Assembly (NCBI GenBank): GCA_963664255.1
Contig: OY760938.1
Coordinates: 1,426,001 to 1,490,000 of the forward strand
DNA length: 64,000 nt
Reading direction: 5' to 3'
Source of the DNA: G963663775 sp963664255
Lineage (GTDB): Bacteria; Bacillota; Clostridia; Oscillospirales; Butyricicoccaceae
The translations under genes were made by a program, and so were the position numbers. A model generated the notes under the pieces. It was given only the letters and a program-made list of their open reading frames with translations, was not told where the DNA came from and ran no database searches. This document shows positions 1 through 7,830 of the stretch, one piece after another (positions within the stretch are counted from its first letter, which is position 1; the number at the start of each line of letters is the position of its first letter).

Positions 1-2
1 TC

Positions 3-389
3 ACCATCGCTGGTTTCTTTGCCGAGGTTGGAGATTTGGGACGTTTCCAGTCTCCAAAACAGATTCAGAAACTGTCCGGACTCGCGATTCGTGAAAACAG
101 TTCCGGTAAACACCGGGGGCAAAGCGGGATCAGCAAACGTGGCAGGCATCGCCTGCGGGCACTACTATTCCGCGCCATTCTGCCGCTGGTAGCAACAAAT
201 CAAGAATTTAGGGAAATCCACGGATACTACACGAGCCGCAAAGACAATCCACTGAAGAAAAAGCAATCGCTCATTGCGCTATGCTGCAAGCTGATTCGGG
301 TGTTTTTCGCCCTTGTGACCAAAGATGAGGACTATGATCCAGTACGGTTGCTTGGGGACATTCGCCGTCCGGCAGCAATGGCAGCTTAA
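3..389 (+). CDS. IS110-family transposase, C-terminal fragment (cut by window edge)
   Basis: The reading frame is open from base 3 and ends with TAA at 387-389. The product resembles the Transposase_20 (IS116/IS110/IS902) domain: motifs such as GDLGRFQSPKQIQKLSGLA, SSGKHRG and SKRGRHRLR are typical of the region that carries the second catalytic part of these DEDD-type enzymes. IS110 transposases cut and rejoin DNA guided by an RNA made from the element's own non-coding end. The N-terminal RuvC-like half lies upstream of the window, so this is not evidence of a broken gene. The first in-frame start-like codon inside the window, TTG at 36, is internal and not the true start. Confidence 0.85.
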   Translation, partial: TIAGFFAEVGDLGRFQSPKQIQKLSGLAIRENSSGKHRGQSGISKRGRHRLRALLFRAILPLVATNQEFREIHGYYTSRKDNPLKKKQSLIALCCKLIRVFFALVTKDEDYDPVRLLGDIRRPAAMAA

Positions 390-394
390 GGGCA

Positions 395-700
395 ATACCG
401 CACAATGACCTCGCCGGAAGCGTCACAGCCAGGTCATGTAGCAAAGCAATTCAAAGACAAAAGAGCAGGTAGTCAGTCATCATTACACCATTAGAGCAAG
501 GACTCGGCAAAGGAGCATCGCTGACACCCATCTGCGGGCAGGCAGGACGAAGGAATTTAGGGCAATGACCCTGTTAGACATGGGAGGTTTGCTGCCGCAG
601 GAAAAGTGGGTTACCATCGCCAAAATATCGCAAAACAAGCGACGCTTTGGTTGTCATGCCCATTTTCCCTGATTTGGTGCACTGGATGCAGTGCTGCTTC
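395..700 (+). ncRNA. Possible IS110/IS1111-type bridge RNA region
   Basis: The transposase is followed by a long non-coding tail before the next gene. In IS1111-group elements of the IS110 family the guide (bridge) RNA is encoded in such a right-end tail, while IS110-group elements carry it at the left end. Seen here: a 7-bp hairpin, ATGACCT at 405-411 pairing with AGGTCAT at 431-437, directly after the gene, and a 6-bp hairpin at 679-694. I see no open frame with a ribosome binding site. The RNA identity and its limits are inference from family knowledge. Confidence 0.4.
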
Positions 701-784
701 GCAATCGCTCTTTTGAATTTGGCGTAATTTTAAGAAAACGCGAGATTTTCAGAGAAAAACGTTAGTTATTATAGGGAGGTCACT

Positions 785-1939
785 ATGAAATTTCATTACT
801 ATATGCCAACGCGCATTTTTTTTGGAGCAGGCAGTGTGCAAAAGCTTGCTCGAGTTGGTTTGCCTGGCAAAAAGGCATTGCTGATTACCGGAGGCACCTC
901 TACGACTCGCTTGGGTTATGTTGAAAAGGTTTGTGCAATTTTGAAAGAAGGTGGCGCAGAGAGCGTTGTCTATAATCAAGTGCAGCCCAATCCCACCATT
1001 GAGAATGTGAATGCATGTGCTGCGATTTGCCGTGACGAAAATTGTGATTTTGTGGTTGGTTTAGGTGGGGGTTCCTCCATTGACACTGCCAAGGCAGTTG
1101 CCATTATGGCGGTCAACGATGGAGAGCTGTGGGACTATGTCTATGGCGGCACGGGCAAGCAGCAGCCGATTCCGGTCAAGCCATTGCCCATTGTGGCCAT
1201 TACCACAACAGCGGGTACAGGTACAGAAGCAGACCCATGGTCGGTCATCACAAATGGCGAAGAAAAGATTGGCTTGGGTGTGGATGGCACCTTCCCAACC
1301 ATTTCTATCGTAGACCCGGAGTTTATGACCTCTGTGCCGGCAAATATGACGGCATATCAAGGCTTTGATGCCTTGTTTCATGCTACAGAAGGCTATATTG
1401 CGAAAATTGCAAACCCTATTTCCGATATGTATGCGCTCAAGAGCATCGAGCTAATCGGCAATAGCCTTGCAAAGGCTGTGGCAAACGGCGAAGATATGGA
1501 AGCACGCAGCGAAGTGGCAATGGCAAATACCCTGTCCGGTTTTGTGGAAAGTATGTCTTCCTGCACCAGTGAACACGCCATGGAGCACGCGCTGTCTGCG
1601 ATTCATCCGAAACTCCCACATGGCGCAGGCTTGATTATGATTTCCAAAGCCTATTATACGGCATTTGCAGATGTCTGCGCAGACCGTTTTGTGGACATGG
1701 CACGTGCCTTGGGCAAAAAAGATGCGACAACGCCGATGGATTTTGTACACGCACTGGAGGAGCTGCAAGTAGCTTGCGGTGTAGATACCTTACAAATGAG
1801 TGCATACGAGATTGATGTCAACAACCTTGAAAAATATGCGGACAACGCACTGGCTACAATGGGTGGTTTGTTCCGTGTAGACAGGAAGAAGCTGACGCGT
1901 GAGGATGTTGTAAGTATTTATCGTGACAGCTACAGGTGA
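785..1939 (+). CDS. Iron-containing (type III) alcohol dehydrogenase
   Basis: A 384-residue enzyme of the Fe-ADH family, expected to interconvert aldehydes or ketones and alcohols with NAD(P)H in the cytosol, for example in butanol/ethanol-type fermentation. The N-terminal Rossmann-like half holds the GLGGGSSID cofactor motif near residues 92-100. The C-terminal helical half holds the metal ligands expected from E. coli FucO: D195 and H199 in the GFDALFHATEG stretch, then H264 and H279 (PHG), with H268 also conserved. The length is normal for the family. ATG at 785 follows a GGGAGG ribosome site. Substrate cannot be told from sequence. The asparaginase gene starts 33 bases downstream and is probably co-transcribed. 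Confidence 0.93.
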   Translation: MKFHYYMPTRIFFGAGSVQKLARVGLPGKKALLITGGTSTTRLGYVEKVCAILKEGGAESVVYNQVQPNPTIENVNACAAICRDENCDFVVGLGGGSSIDTAKAVAIMAVNDGELWDYVYGGTGKQQPIPVKPLPIVAITTTAGTGTEADPWSVITNGEEKIGLGVDGTFPTISIVDPEFMTSVPANMTAYQGFDALFHATEGYIAKIANPISDMYALKSIELIGNSLAKAVANGEDMEARSEVAMANTLSGFVESMSSCTSEHAMEHALSAIHPKLPHGAGLIMISKAYYTAFADVCADRFVDMARALGKKDATTPMDFVHALEELQVACGVDTLQMSAYEIDVNNLEKYADNALATMGGLFRVDRKKLTREDVVSIYRDSYR

Positions 1940-1972
1940 TAGGTACAGCCGTAGGAAAAGAGGTCAATTTTA

Positions 1973-2881
1973 TTGAAACATATTTTGATGCTTGCGACAG
2001 GCGGTACCATTGCCTGTCGGCAAACGGGTCATGGGCTTGCACCGGCACTGACAGGCGAAGAGTTATTGGAGTTTTTGCCGAAGCTCTCGGATATTTGCAA
2101 GACGACAGTCATCAATCCCATGAGCATTGATTCTACCGATATTACAGCGGAGCACCGTGCCAAACTTGCAAAATTGATTTGGGAGCAGTATGCAAATTAT
2201 GATGGATTTGTGATTACACATGGCACGGATACCCTGTCCTTCACAGCGGCGCAGCTCTATTATATGCTGCCAAATTTTGCAAAGCCATTAATTGTAACCG
2301 GTGCACAGAACCCGATTGGGGATGCAGAATCGGATGCAGAAGGCAATTTACTGGGTGCTTTTCGGGTAGCAAGCTCCCATTATGTGGGGGTGGCTGCATT
2401 TTTACATGGACAGATTATTCGTGGCAATCGCGTCGTAAAGGTCGATAGTCAGGCAACGGCTGCCTTTCGCTCCATCAATGCGCCGGCAGATGGCGCGGTG
2501 AATGTGACGGGAAAAGTGATTATCAATAACTTGCAGACGCCAGTAGGCGAACCAGAACTGCGAGAAGAAATTGATTCCAACATCATGCTGCTGCGGCTGA
2601 CACCGGATTTGGACCCCTCTATTTTGGATTTTTTAGCGCGCTATCATAAGGTGATTATTGAGTGCTTTGGTTCGGGCGGTGTGCCTACCCGATTGGAAAA
2701 GGTGCTGCAAAAGCTGATTATGAGCGGCACAAAGGTGTATTTAACGACACAATGCCTATATGGTGGTATTGATTTGCATAAATATCAAGTGGGTCGCCGT
2801 GCAGAAGCTATGGGTGCGGTTTCTTTGGGGGACCGTACAACGGAAGATGCGCTTGCTGCCTTGATGTGTGGCGAATTATAA
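1973..2881 (+). CDS. ansA: L-asparaginase, type I (cytoplasmic)
   Basis: This 302-residue protein hydrolyses L-asparagine to aspartate and ammonia. Two signature threonine motifs are present: LATGGTIAC, with the nucleophile T12, and ITHGTDTLSF, with T85-D86. No signal peptide is visible, which fits the cytoplasmic type I enzymes rather than the periplasmic type II. The start is a TTG at 1973, preceded by AGAGGT about 10 bases upstream; no in-frame ATG fits the conserved N-terminus. It lies 33 bases behind the alcohol dehydrogenase gene and is followed by a terminator. Confidence 0.9.
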   Translation: MKHILMLATGGTIACRQTGHGLAPALTGEELLEFLPKLSDICKTTVINPMSIDSTDITAEHRAKLAKLIWEQYANYDGFVITHGTDTLSFTAAQLYYMLPNFAKPLIVTGAQNPIGDAESDAEGNLLGAFRVASSHYVGVAAFLHGQIIRGNRVVKVDSQATAAFRSINAPADGAVNVTGKVIINNLQTPVGEPELREEIDSNIMLLRLTPDLDPSILDFLARYHKVIIECFGSGGVPTRLEKVLQKLIMSGTKVYLTTQCLYGGIDLHKYQVGRRAEAMGAVSLGDRTTEDALAALMCGEL

Positions 2882-2898
2882 AACAACATTACGCAATA

Positions 2899-2933
2899 AA
2901 ACGACCGTTTTTTACAAACGGTTATTTTATTTT
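2899..2933 (+). terminator. Rho-independent terminator after ansA
   Basis: CCGTTT at 2905-2910 pairs with AAACGG at 2916-2921, flanked by A-rich sequence on the left and TTATTTTATTTTG on the right. It closes the alcohol dehydrogenase-asparaginase unit. Confidence 0.6.
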
Positions 2934-3048
2934 GTGTGAGAATGGAATTTGTCAATGGTTTGTAGTTGCATTTTTGCAGGATAGCGATTAAAATGGGGAT
3001 ATATAACATCGTCTTAAGATGTAACATTCCATGAGGAGGAATTCAAAT

Positions 3049-3693
3049 ATGAAGAAGATAGTTTTTTTTGCAGTCACTGCAATGTTGGTTCTGGCATTGG
3101 GTCTGGCTGGATGCGCAAAAAAGGATACTCAACCACCAGAAACCAATGAACCAGTGACGCAGGATACCAGTCCAGCGACACCAGAACCGGACGTTACACT
3201 CACGGAAACTGATGCCAAGGCACTGGTGGTAGAAAAGCTGCCGGAAGGCTATGCTGCGGAATTTGCAGGCAATGTTTCGAGCGATGGGCAGGAATATTTG
3301 GTCTTCCAAGTCACAGATGCTGCGGGAAATCACGTGGGTGATGTTGCCATTGACACGCAGAGCGGGGAACGCTATACCTATGAAGGAGAAGGCACAATCA
3401 GTGATTATAGCAATTTCTCTCTGTATGCAGCAGACAAAGATGCAATTTGTGATTGGAATGGTACCTTTATTAAAGATGCGGAGCATTCGGTTTCCTTGGC
3501 GCAAGCAGATAGCAATTCGTTTGAATATTCTTTCGCAGAAGATAAAAATGGAATTGCGCGTGTGTCAGGCAATACCGCAAGCACTTCTGACCAAGCCGTC
3601 CAGTTTATCTACACCTCGGATACGACCATTCATATTGAAGATTCTGACGAAACATATACGGGAGATTATGTATTGGAAGCGTCGGAAGAGTAA
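3049..3693 (+). CDS. Secreted lipoprotein with PepSY-like and beta-rich C-terminal regions (paralogue of the 10348-11079 gene)
   Basis: A 214-residue lipoprotein. The signal peptide ends in the lipobox LAGC with the lipidated cysteine at residue 22, followed by a Thr/Pro-rich linker. Residues about 50-115 (DAKALVVEKLPEG onward, with VAIDTQSGERYTYEGEG) resemble a PepSY-type fold in which the protein senses or binds at the outer face of the membrane; this is inference. The C-terminal 90 residues are beta-rich and unassigned. The ATG at 3049 is preceded by GAGGAGGA; an upstream in-frame ATG at 3031 overlaps that ribosome site and is unlikely. The same domain order is found in the lipoprotein encoded on the opposite strand at 10348-11079. 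Confidence 0.75.
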   Translation: MKKIVFFAVTAMLVLALGLAGCAKKDTQPPETNEPVTQDTSPATPEPDVTLTETDAKALVVEKLPEGYAAEFAGNVSSDGQEYLVFQVTDAAGNHVGDVAIDTQSGERYTYEGEGTISDYSNFSLYAADKDAICDWNGTFIKDAEHSVSLAQADSNSFEYSFAEDKNGIARVSGNTASTSDQAVQFIYTSDTTIHIEDSDETYTGDYVLEASEE

Positions 3694-3713
3694 TTTCATA
3701 ACATTATCGCATC

Positions 3714-3751
3714 AAAAAGGTGCATCGGAGCGTTTCCGATGCACCTTTTTT
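3714..3751. terminator. Bidirectional terminator between convergent genes
   Basis: A perfect 11-bp stem, GGTGCATCGGA at 3719-3729 with TCCGATGCACC at 3735-3745, has a run of A on the left and T on the right, so it can stop transcription of both the lipoprotein gene (+) and rsmI (-). Confidence 0.9.
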
Positions 3752-3766
3752 GATGGATAAGATGGT

Positions 3767-4621
3767 TTACTCCGCAGAGTCTTCCTGCAGCATCACTTGG
3801 TATAAGGTATTTTTGCGCACATCATGCTGCTTGGCAGCCGCTTTTACAGCATCTTTCAGGCTATCACCGCAAGAAACGGCTTGCTTTACCTGTTCAACTG
3901 CACACAGCATACGTATGGCTTCGGTATCTTCAGAAACAGCTTCCGCACAGCCCTCTAGCACCAAAACAAATTCGCCACGCGGCTCATGCGTTGCAAAAAA
4001 GGAAATGGAATCTTCTAGGGTAAATCGCAAGGTTTCTTCGTGCAGCTTGGTCAATTCGCGGGAAAGGCTAATATTGCGCTCTTTGCCACAGACCTGTGCA
4101 AGGTCTGCAAGGGTTGCCTTGAGTTTGTGCGGTGCTTCATATAAAATCATCGTACGTGTTTCCGATGCAATTTCCTGCAATCGTATGCGTCGTTCTTTTT
4201 TGGAAACGGGCAAGAACCCTTCAAAACACCAGCGCATACTGGGCAGCCCACTTGCAGACAGCGCACAAACAGCAGCACAAGCTCCCGGAAGCGGTACAAC
4301 AGGAATCAATTTTTCAGCGCAAAGTGCCACCAAATCTTCCCCAGGGTCAGAAATGGCGGGTGTGCCGGCATCCGTCACCAGTGCACAGCTTTCACCCGAC
4401 AAGAGTCGCTGGATGATTTCTTCACCACGCTGCCGCTGATTATGCTGATAATAACTCAGCATGGGCTTTTTAAATCCCAAATGAAACAGTAGTTTTTGAG
4501 AAACACGCGTATCCTCCGCTGCAATAAAATCAACGGCTTGTAAAATTCGTGCGGCTCTGGGGGTCAAATCTTCTAAATTTCCAATGGGCGTAGCTACCAA
4601 ATATAGTGTTCCAATATGCAT
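3767..4621 (-). CDS. rsmI: 16S rRNA (cytidine(1402)-2'-O)-methyltransferase
   Basis: This 284-residue SAM-dependent enzyme methylates the 2'-OH of C1402 in the decoding centre of 16S rRNA. It belongs to the tetrapyrrole (CbiF/CobA-like) methylase fold: the N-terminus LYLVATPIGNLEDLT, then AEDTR, VTDAGTPAISDPG and PLPGACA are the classical RsmI motifs in order. The length matches the family. The ATG at 4621 has a GGGAGAG ribosome site 7 bases upstream; a GTG one codon earlier (4624) is possible. It stands alone on the minus strand and shares a bidirectional terminator with the upstream lipoprotein gene. Confidence 0.93.
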   Translation of the reverse strand: MHIGTLYLVATPIGNLEDLTPRAARILQAVDFIAAEDTRVSQKLLFHLGFKKPMLSYYQHNQRQRGEEIIQRLLSGESCALVTDAGTPAISDPGEDLVALCAEKLIPVVPLPGACAAVCALSASGLPSMRWCFEGFLPVSKKERRIRLQEIASETRTMILYEAPHKLKATLADLAQVCGKERNISLSRELTKLHEETLRFTLEDSISFFATHEPRGEFVLVLEGCAEAVSEDTEAIRMLCAVEQVKQAVSCGDSLKDAVKAAAKQHDVRKNTLYQVMLQEDSAE

Positions 4622-4908
4622 CACTATCTCTCCCTATTTTCTTCAAATATCAGTTTTTTAAAACTTTTTTGGACTATAGCTTGTTTGTATAAATTTATTT
4701 TGCACTTCGACAAATTACTGCAAATTATATGCAGTATAAATGTTACATTTAATTTATCGATAAAGGTTACTTTCTGTAATATCCATGAAACTCCAATCGA
4801 ATATTCTCTGATGGTGGAAAATGTCGTAAGACAGCACGGCTATGAGAGAAGGGATATGCCGGATTTCTGGAAGGATAGTCGAAAAAAATTGCAAAGTGAG
4901 GTTTTGTT

Positions 4909-5046
4909 ATGGAAGTTTATGAATCAATGTACTTTAAGCTTTTCAACCGTGTTTCAGAAGCCATTCAAATTTTACAGGCGGCGCAGTGTGAAACCGAAGA
5001 ACTTTTTTCCGCATGGGAGGAGGGGTCAGACCAGAATGAGAATTAA
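4909..5046 (+). CDS. Small hypothetical protein, 45 residues
   Basis: An unrecognised small protein, acidic and helical, containing YESMYFKLFNRVSEAIQIL and ending AWEEGSDQNEN. Its sequence style (MYFKLFN...AI..L..AQ..TEELF) resembles short conserved proteins often annotated as hypothetical in gut Clostridia, from memory only. ATG at 4909 is preceded by GTGAGG at a spacing of 8. The stretch 4622-4908 upstream is AT-rich and I see no other gene there; a longer frame at 4616-5053 overlaps this gene in another frame and lacks a ribosome site. Function unknown. Confidence 0.55.
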   Translation: MEVYESMYFKLFNRVSEAIQILQAAQCETEELFSAWEEGSDQNEN

Positions 5047-5119
5047 GAATTGATGAAACACCAAATCATTTTAGAGATACATTTTCTTCCTATCATACAT
5101 ATATATATTTTTAATGACA

Positions 5120-5162
5120 AAGGGGAGCGGTTGCACGAAATCATCGTGTGACCGCCCCCCAA
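5120..5162 (-). terminator. Terminator after the UDP-sugar dehydrogenase gene
   Basis: A long GC-rich stem (5122-5160; GGGG.GCGGT..CACG with CGTG..ACCGC.CCCC, loop AAATCAT) lies just past the stop of the minus-strand gene. On that strand it is followed by TTTGTCATT, so the T tract is modest. Confidence 0.75.
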
Positions 5163-5178
5163 TCTCTGTTTTATAGAG

Positions 5179-6393
5179 TCAGCATGATTCCATCATACCA
5201 ACACAGTCATAATATTTCTTTTTCTGAATCAACTCTTTGTTTTCTTTAAACAAAGTATGACCGAGTGTAATAACAACATAATCTGCCTGCTCTAGAGCCT
5301 TGGTAAACGGTACATTTTCAATGTCTTGCAGCATACCATATGGTGCGAACGGCTCACAAGCGATGAAGTGCATCCCTTTGTCACGCAGAATATTGCACAG
5401 CTCAATCGAAGGCGATTCCCGCAAATCATCTACATCCTGTTTGTATGACAGACCCAGTACCAGAATGGTATCTGTATCTGGATGCTTGAGCTCTGAAATC
5501 ACTTTTTCTGCCACAAAGCGTGGCTTGTTTTCATTGCGCAAACGAGAGGCGTGGATGACTTTTGCTTCCTGTGGAAACTGTTCATAAATAAACCAAGGGT
5601 CGACGGCAATGCAATGTCCCCCCACACCCACGCCTGGCGTCAAAATATTCACACGCGGATGGCAGTTTGCAAGCTGGATGAGTTCAAATACATTGATGCC
5701 CATTTTATCGCAAATCACAGAAAGCTCATTTGCATAAGCGATATTGACATCGCGAAATGTATTTTCTGTGAGCTTGCACATTTCAGCTGTGATGTCGTCT
5801 GTGACGCGGCAAACACCCTGCACCAGCACTTGTTCATAAATTTCCTGTGCCATTTTTGCAGCTTGTGGTGTGCGTGCACCAATGATACGATCATTGTTCT
5901 TCAGTTCATACATCATATTGCCGGGAATGACACGCTCAGGACAGTGTGCCACATGAATGTGCTCCATGGAAATGCCGCTTTCCTCAGAAAGCACGCGTGC
6001 CAGCAGCTCGGTGGTGTGCGGCGGTACTGTCGATTCTAAAATGACCAGATTTTCCGCCTGCATCATTTTTCCTGCCATGCGACCTGCGGACTCCACATAT
6101 TTTAGGTCTGCCTTGTGTGTGCCGGTTTCATCTTCATAAAATGGTGTAGGCACAGCAATATAAAACACATCGGACGGTGTTAACTGGCTGGAAAAATGCA
6201 GATTTCCACCATCAACTGCTTGCTGAAATGCCTCCTGCAGTCCGGGTTCTACAATGTGAATCTTGCCGGCGTTCAGGCTATCAATGACAGATTGTGTCAC
6301 ATCAAAGCCATGCACATCATAGCCTGCACCGGCAAGCGTGATGGCTGTTGGCAATCCAATATATCCCAATCCCATGACCGTGATTTTTTTCAT
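5179..6393 (-). CDS. wecC: UDP-sugar 6-dehydrogenase, UDP-N-acetyl-D-mannosaminuronate dehydrogenase type
   Basis: A 404-residue NAD-dependent nucleotide-sugar dehydrogenase that oxidises the C6 hydroxyl of a UDP-sugar to the uronate, in two steps through a cysteine thiohemiacetal. The N-terminal Rossmann domain starts at once with TVMGLGYIGLPTAITLA. The catalytic motif GVGVGGHCIAVDPWF places the nucleophile at C261. The subtype resembles WecC (UDP-ManNAc dehydrogenase) rather than UDP-glucose dehydrogenase; this assignment is moderate. ATG at 6393 is chosen because AAGGAAG lies 10 bases upstream; an ATG at 6402 sits too close to it. No other surface-polysaccharide genes adjoin it. Confidence 0.85.
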   Translation of the reverse strand: MKKITVMGLGYIGLPTAITLAGAGYDVHGFDVTQSVIDSLNAGKIHIVEPGLQEAFQQAVDGGNLHFSSQLTPSDVFYIAVPTPFYEDETGTHKADLKYVESAGRMAGKMMQAENLVILESTVPPHTTELLARVLSEESGISMEHIHVAHCPERVIPGNMMYELKNNDRIIGARTPQAAKMAQEIYEQVLVQGVCRVTDDITAEMCKLTENTFRDVNIAYANELSVICDKMGINVFELIQLANCHPRVNILTPGVGVGGHCIAVDPWFIYEQFPQEAKVIHASRLRNENKPRFVAEKVISELKHPDTDTILVLGLSYKQDVDDLRESPSIELCNILRDKGMHFIACEPFAPYGMLQDIENVPFTKALEQADYVVITLGHTLFKENKELIQKKKYYDCVGMMESC

Positions 6394-6448
6394 AACATAC
6401 ATACTTCCTTTGCTTTCATGCCAAGCGGCATCGAAACATATATGTGTT

Positions 6449-6477
6449 ATTGTACCACAAAAAAAAACCTGTTACAA
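6449..6477 (-). promoter_or_regulatory. Sigma-A promoter of the UDP-sugar dehydrogenase gene
   Basis: On the minus strand TTGTAA (6477-6472) and TACAAT (6454-6449) are separated by 17 bases, about 55 bases upstream of the start codon. Confidence 0.65.
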
Positions 6478-6495
6478 TTTGAATTTGATAATTCA

Positions 6496-6524
6496 TTGAA
6501 TTTTTGCGTGACTAGCGATATAAT
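6496..6524 (+). promoter_or_regulatory. Sigma-A promoter of cysE
   Basis: TTGAAT at 6496-6501 and a consensus TATAAT at 6519-6524 with a 17-base spacer, leading into cysE. Confidence 0.65.
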
Positions 6525-6545
6525 ATAGAATAGAAGCGTAATCTC

Positions 6546-6576
6546 AGAATCGGTTTTCATGGGAAATACCGGTTCT
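6546..6576 (+). promoter_or_regulatory. Hairpin in the cysE leader
   Basis: AGAATCGGT (6546-6554) pairs with ACCGGTTCT (6568-6576), nine pairs including one G-U, with a 13-base loop. It lies between the promoter and the cysE ribosome site; an ATG at 6559 falls in the loop, which argues against that codon as the start. No known riboswitch class is recognised. Confidence 0.4.
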
Positions 6577-6603
6577 ACCATCTCCAGAAGGACTGTTTTT
6601 TTT

Positions 6604-7266
6604 ATGTTTTTGAAAGAATTATTATATGATGCACGTTCCATTCGGGAGCGTGACCCTGCAGCACGTACAACATTGGAAGTGATTTTGTTATATCAAGGAT
6701 TCCATGCATTGATTTGGCATCATTTTTCCCACTGGTTTTATGTACATCGCCATTTTTTTATCGCACGGCTGTTATCGCAGATGGGACGCCACAGCACGGG
6801 CATTGAAATTCATCCGGGTGCTAAAATCGGGCGAGGCTTATTCATTGACCATGGCATGGGTGTGGTGATTGGAGAAACAGCAGAAATTGGAAATGACTGC
6901 ACGATTTATCACGGTGTGACCTTGGGCGGCACGGGTCATGATGTAGGCAAACGCCATCCTACCATTGGGAACAATGTTTTGATTTCCACTGGTGCTAAGG
7001 TGCTGGGCCCATTTACCGTGGGCGATAATTCGCGCATTGGTGCAAATGCTGTGGTCTTGCAGGCGGTTCCGCCCAATTCAACCGTGGTGGGTGTGAAAGC
7101 ACGTGTGGTAAAGATTGATGGACAGCGCGTGGGTTGTCTGCCCTCCTTTGAGCTGGACCAAATCCATATGCCAGACCCAGTTGCGCAGGAATTGCGGCAA
7201 TTAAAGCAGCGTATTTCAGCAAACGAGCGAAAACTACAGGATGCACAGAAAAAAGAAGACAAATGA
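6604..7266 (+). CDS. cysE: Serine O-acetyltransferase
   Basis: This 220-residue enzyme makes O-acetyl-L-serine from serine and acetyl-CoA, the first step of cysteine synthesis. The left-handed beta-helix is evident from hexapeptide motifs: GIEIHPGAKIGRG, DHGMGVVIGETAEIG, then HGVTLGGTG and RIGANAVV. It is the short form common in Firmicutes, with a reduced N-terminal helical domain. ATG at 6604 has AAGGA 11 bases upstream; an in-frame ATG at 6559 adds 15 unconserved residues and lies in a hairpin loop. The basic-acidic C-terminal helix (from about residue 195) probably serves trimer or CysK contacts. No cysK is adjacent. Confidence 0.93.
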   Translation: MFLKELLYDARSIRERDPAARTTLEVILLYQGFHALIWHHFSHWFYVHRHFFIARLLSQMGRHSTGIEIHPGAKIGRGLFIDHGMGVVIGETAEIGNDCTIYHGVTLGGTGHDVGKRHPTIGNNVLISTGAKVLGPFTVGDNSRIGANAVVLQAVPPNSTVVGVKARVVKIDGQRVGCLPSFELDQIHMPDPVAQELRQLKQRISANERKLQDAQKKEDK

Positions 7267-7273
7267 TTTCATA

Positions 7274-7310
7274 AAAAAGCGGCAATCTGATGAGAAAGCC
7301 GTTTTTTTGT
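7274..7310 (+). terminator. Terminator after cysE
   Basis: AAAGCGGC (7276-7283) and GCCGTTTTTTT (7298-7308) form a short GC stem followed by a T run, a few bases beyond the cysE stop. Confidence 0.65.
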
Positions 7311-7343
7311 CTATTTTTATGCGAAAAAGTCGATAAAAATTAC

Positions 7344-7372
7344 TTGACGGTTTGTATTTCATGCGCTATACT
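7344..7372 (+). promoter_or_regulatory. Sigma-A promoter of the perR-rnhA unit
   Basis: TTGACG (7344-7349), 17 bases, TATACT (7367-7372); the start codon of the regulator gene is at 7420. A self-regulating Fur-family protein would be expected to act near here, but I could not identify a clear inverted-repeat operator. Confidence 0.75.
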
Positions 7373-7419
7373 TGAAAAAAAGATTAAGAATTGTTATCAG
7401 TTTAAAAGGAGGTGTAGGT

Positions 7420-7830
7420 ATGAATCGAACCCGTCAACGTGAAGTGATTCTGCAAACCGTTGTCAACAGCCGCATACATCCCACAGCAGACGATATTTAT
7501 CAAATTGTACGCATCAAAATGCCAAATATCAGTCTGGGAACCGTCTATCGGAATTTAAGCTTGTTGTGCAATATTGGAAAAATTCGCAAAATCAATGTGG
7601 TTGGTCAGGCAGACCGCTTTGACCGCGCCAATGATTGGCATGACCATATGATTTGCATCAAATGTGGAAAAATCATCGATATTACATTGGAATGCAGTCC
7701 GTCTATTCCAGAGCTTTTGTCAGAACAGTCGGGTTTGGAAATTCTGGACTATTCATTGGTGGCACAGTGTATTTGCCAAGATTGTTCTGCAAACATATCC
7801 GAAACTGAAATACTAGGGGAATTAGATTGA
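7420..7830 (+). CDS. perR: Fur-family transcriptional regulator, PerR-like
   Basis: A 136-residue metal-dependent repressor. The N-terminal winged helix (SLGTVYRNLSLL is the recognition region) is followed by the dimerisation and metal domain. Structural zinc ligands are two CxxC pairs, C79/C82 and C119/C122. RFD (D68) and HDH (H74, H76) match the regulatory Fe/Mn site of PerR, so control of peroxide-stress genes is the best guess; Fur or Zur cannot be excluded. ATG at 7420 follows AAAGGAGG; a longer frame from 7372 begins inside the promoter. Its stop overlaps the start of rnhA, so the two are translationally coupled. Confidence 0.85.
   Translation: MNRTRQREVILQTVVNSRIHPTADDIYQIVRIKMPNISLGTVYRNLSLLCNIGKIRKINVVGQADRFDRANDWHDHMICIKCGKIIDITLECSPSIPELLSEQSGLEILDYSLVAQCICQDCSANISETEILGELD

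Larger units (their letters stand above)
1..720 (+). mobile_element. IS110-family insertion sequence, 3' part
   Basis: The left edge of the window lies inside an insertion sequence. What is visible is the C-terminal part of the transposase followed by a non-coding tail of roughly 300 bases before the next gene begins. IS110-family elements lack long terminal inverted repeats, so the right boundary cannot be read from one copy. I place it loosely near 720, after a perfect 6-bp hairpin at 679-694 (GCACTG, loop GATG, CAGTGC). The rest of the element is outside the window, so whether it is intact is unknown. Confidence 0.75.

Noticed and set aside
4616..5053. Plus-strand frame of 145 residues beginning at the rsmI start
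   Set aside because: Starts inside rsmI without a ribosome site and runs through AT-rich non-coding sequence; a better small gene lies in another frame at 4909-5046.
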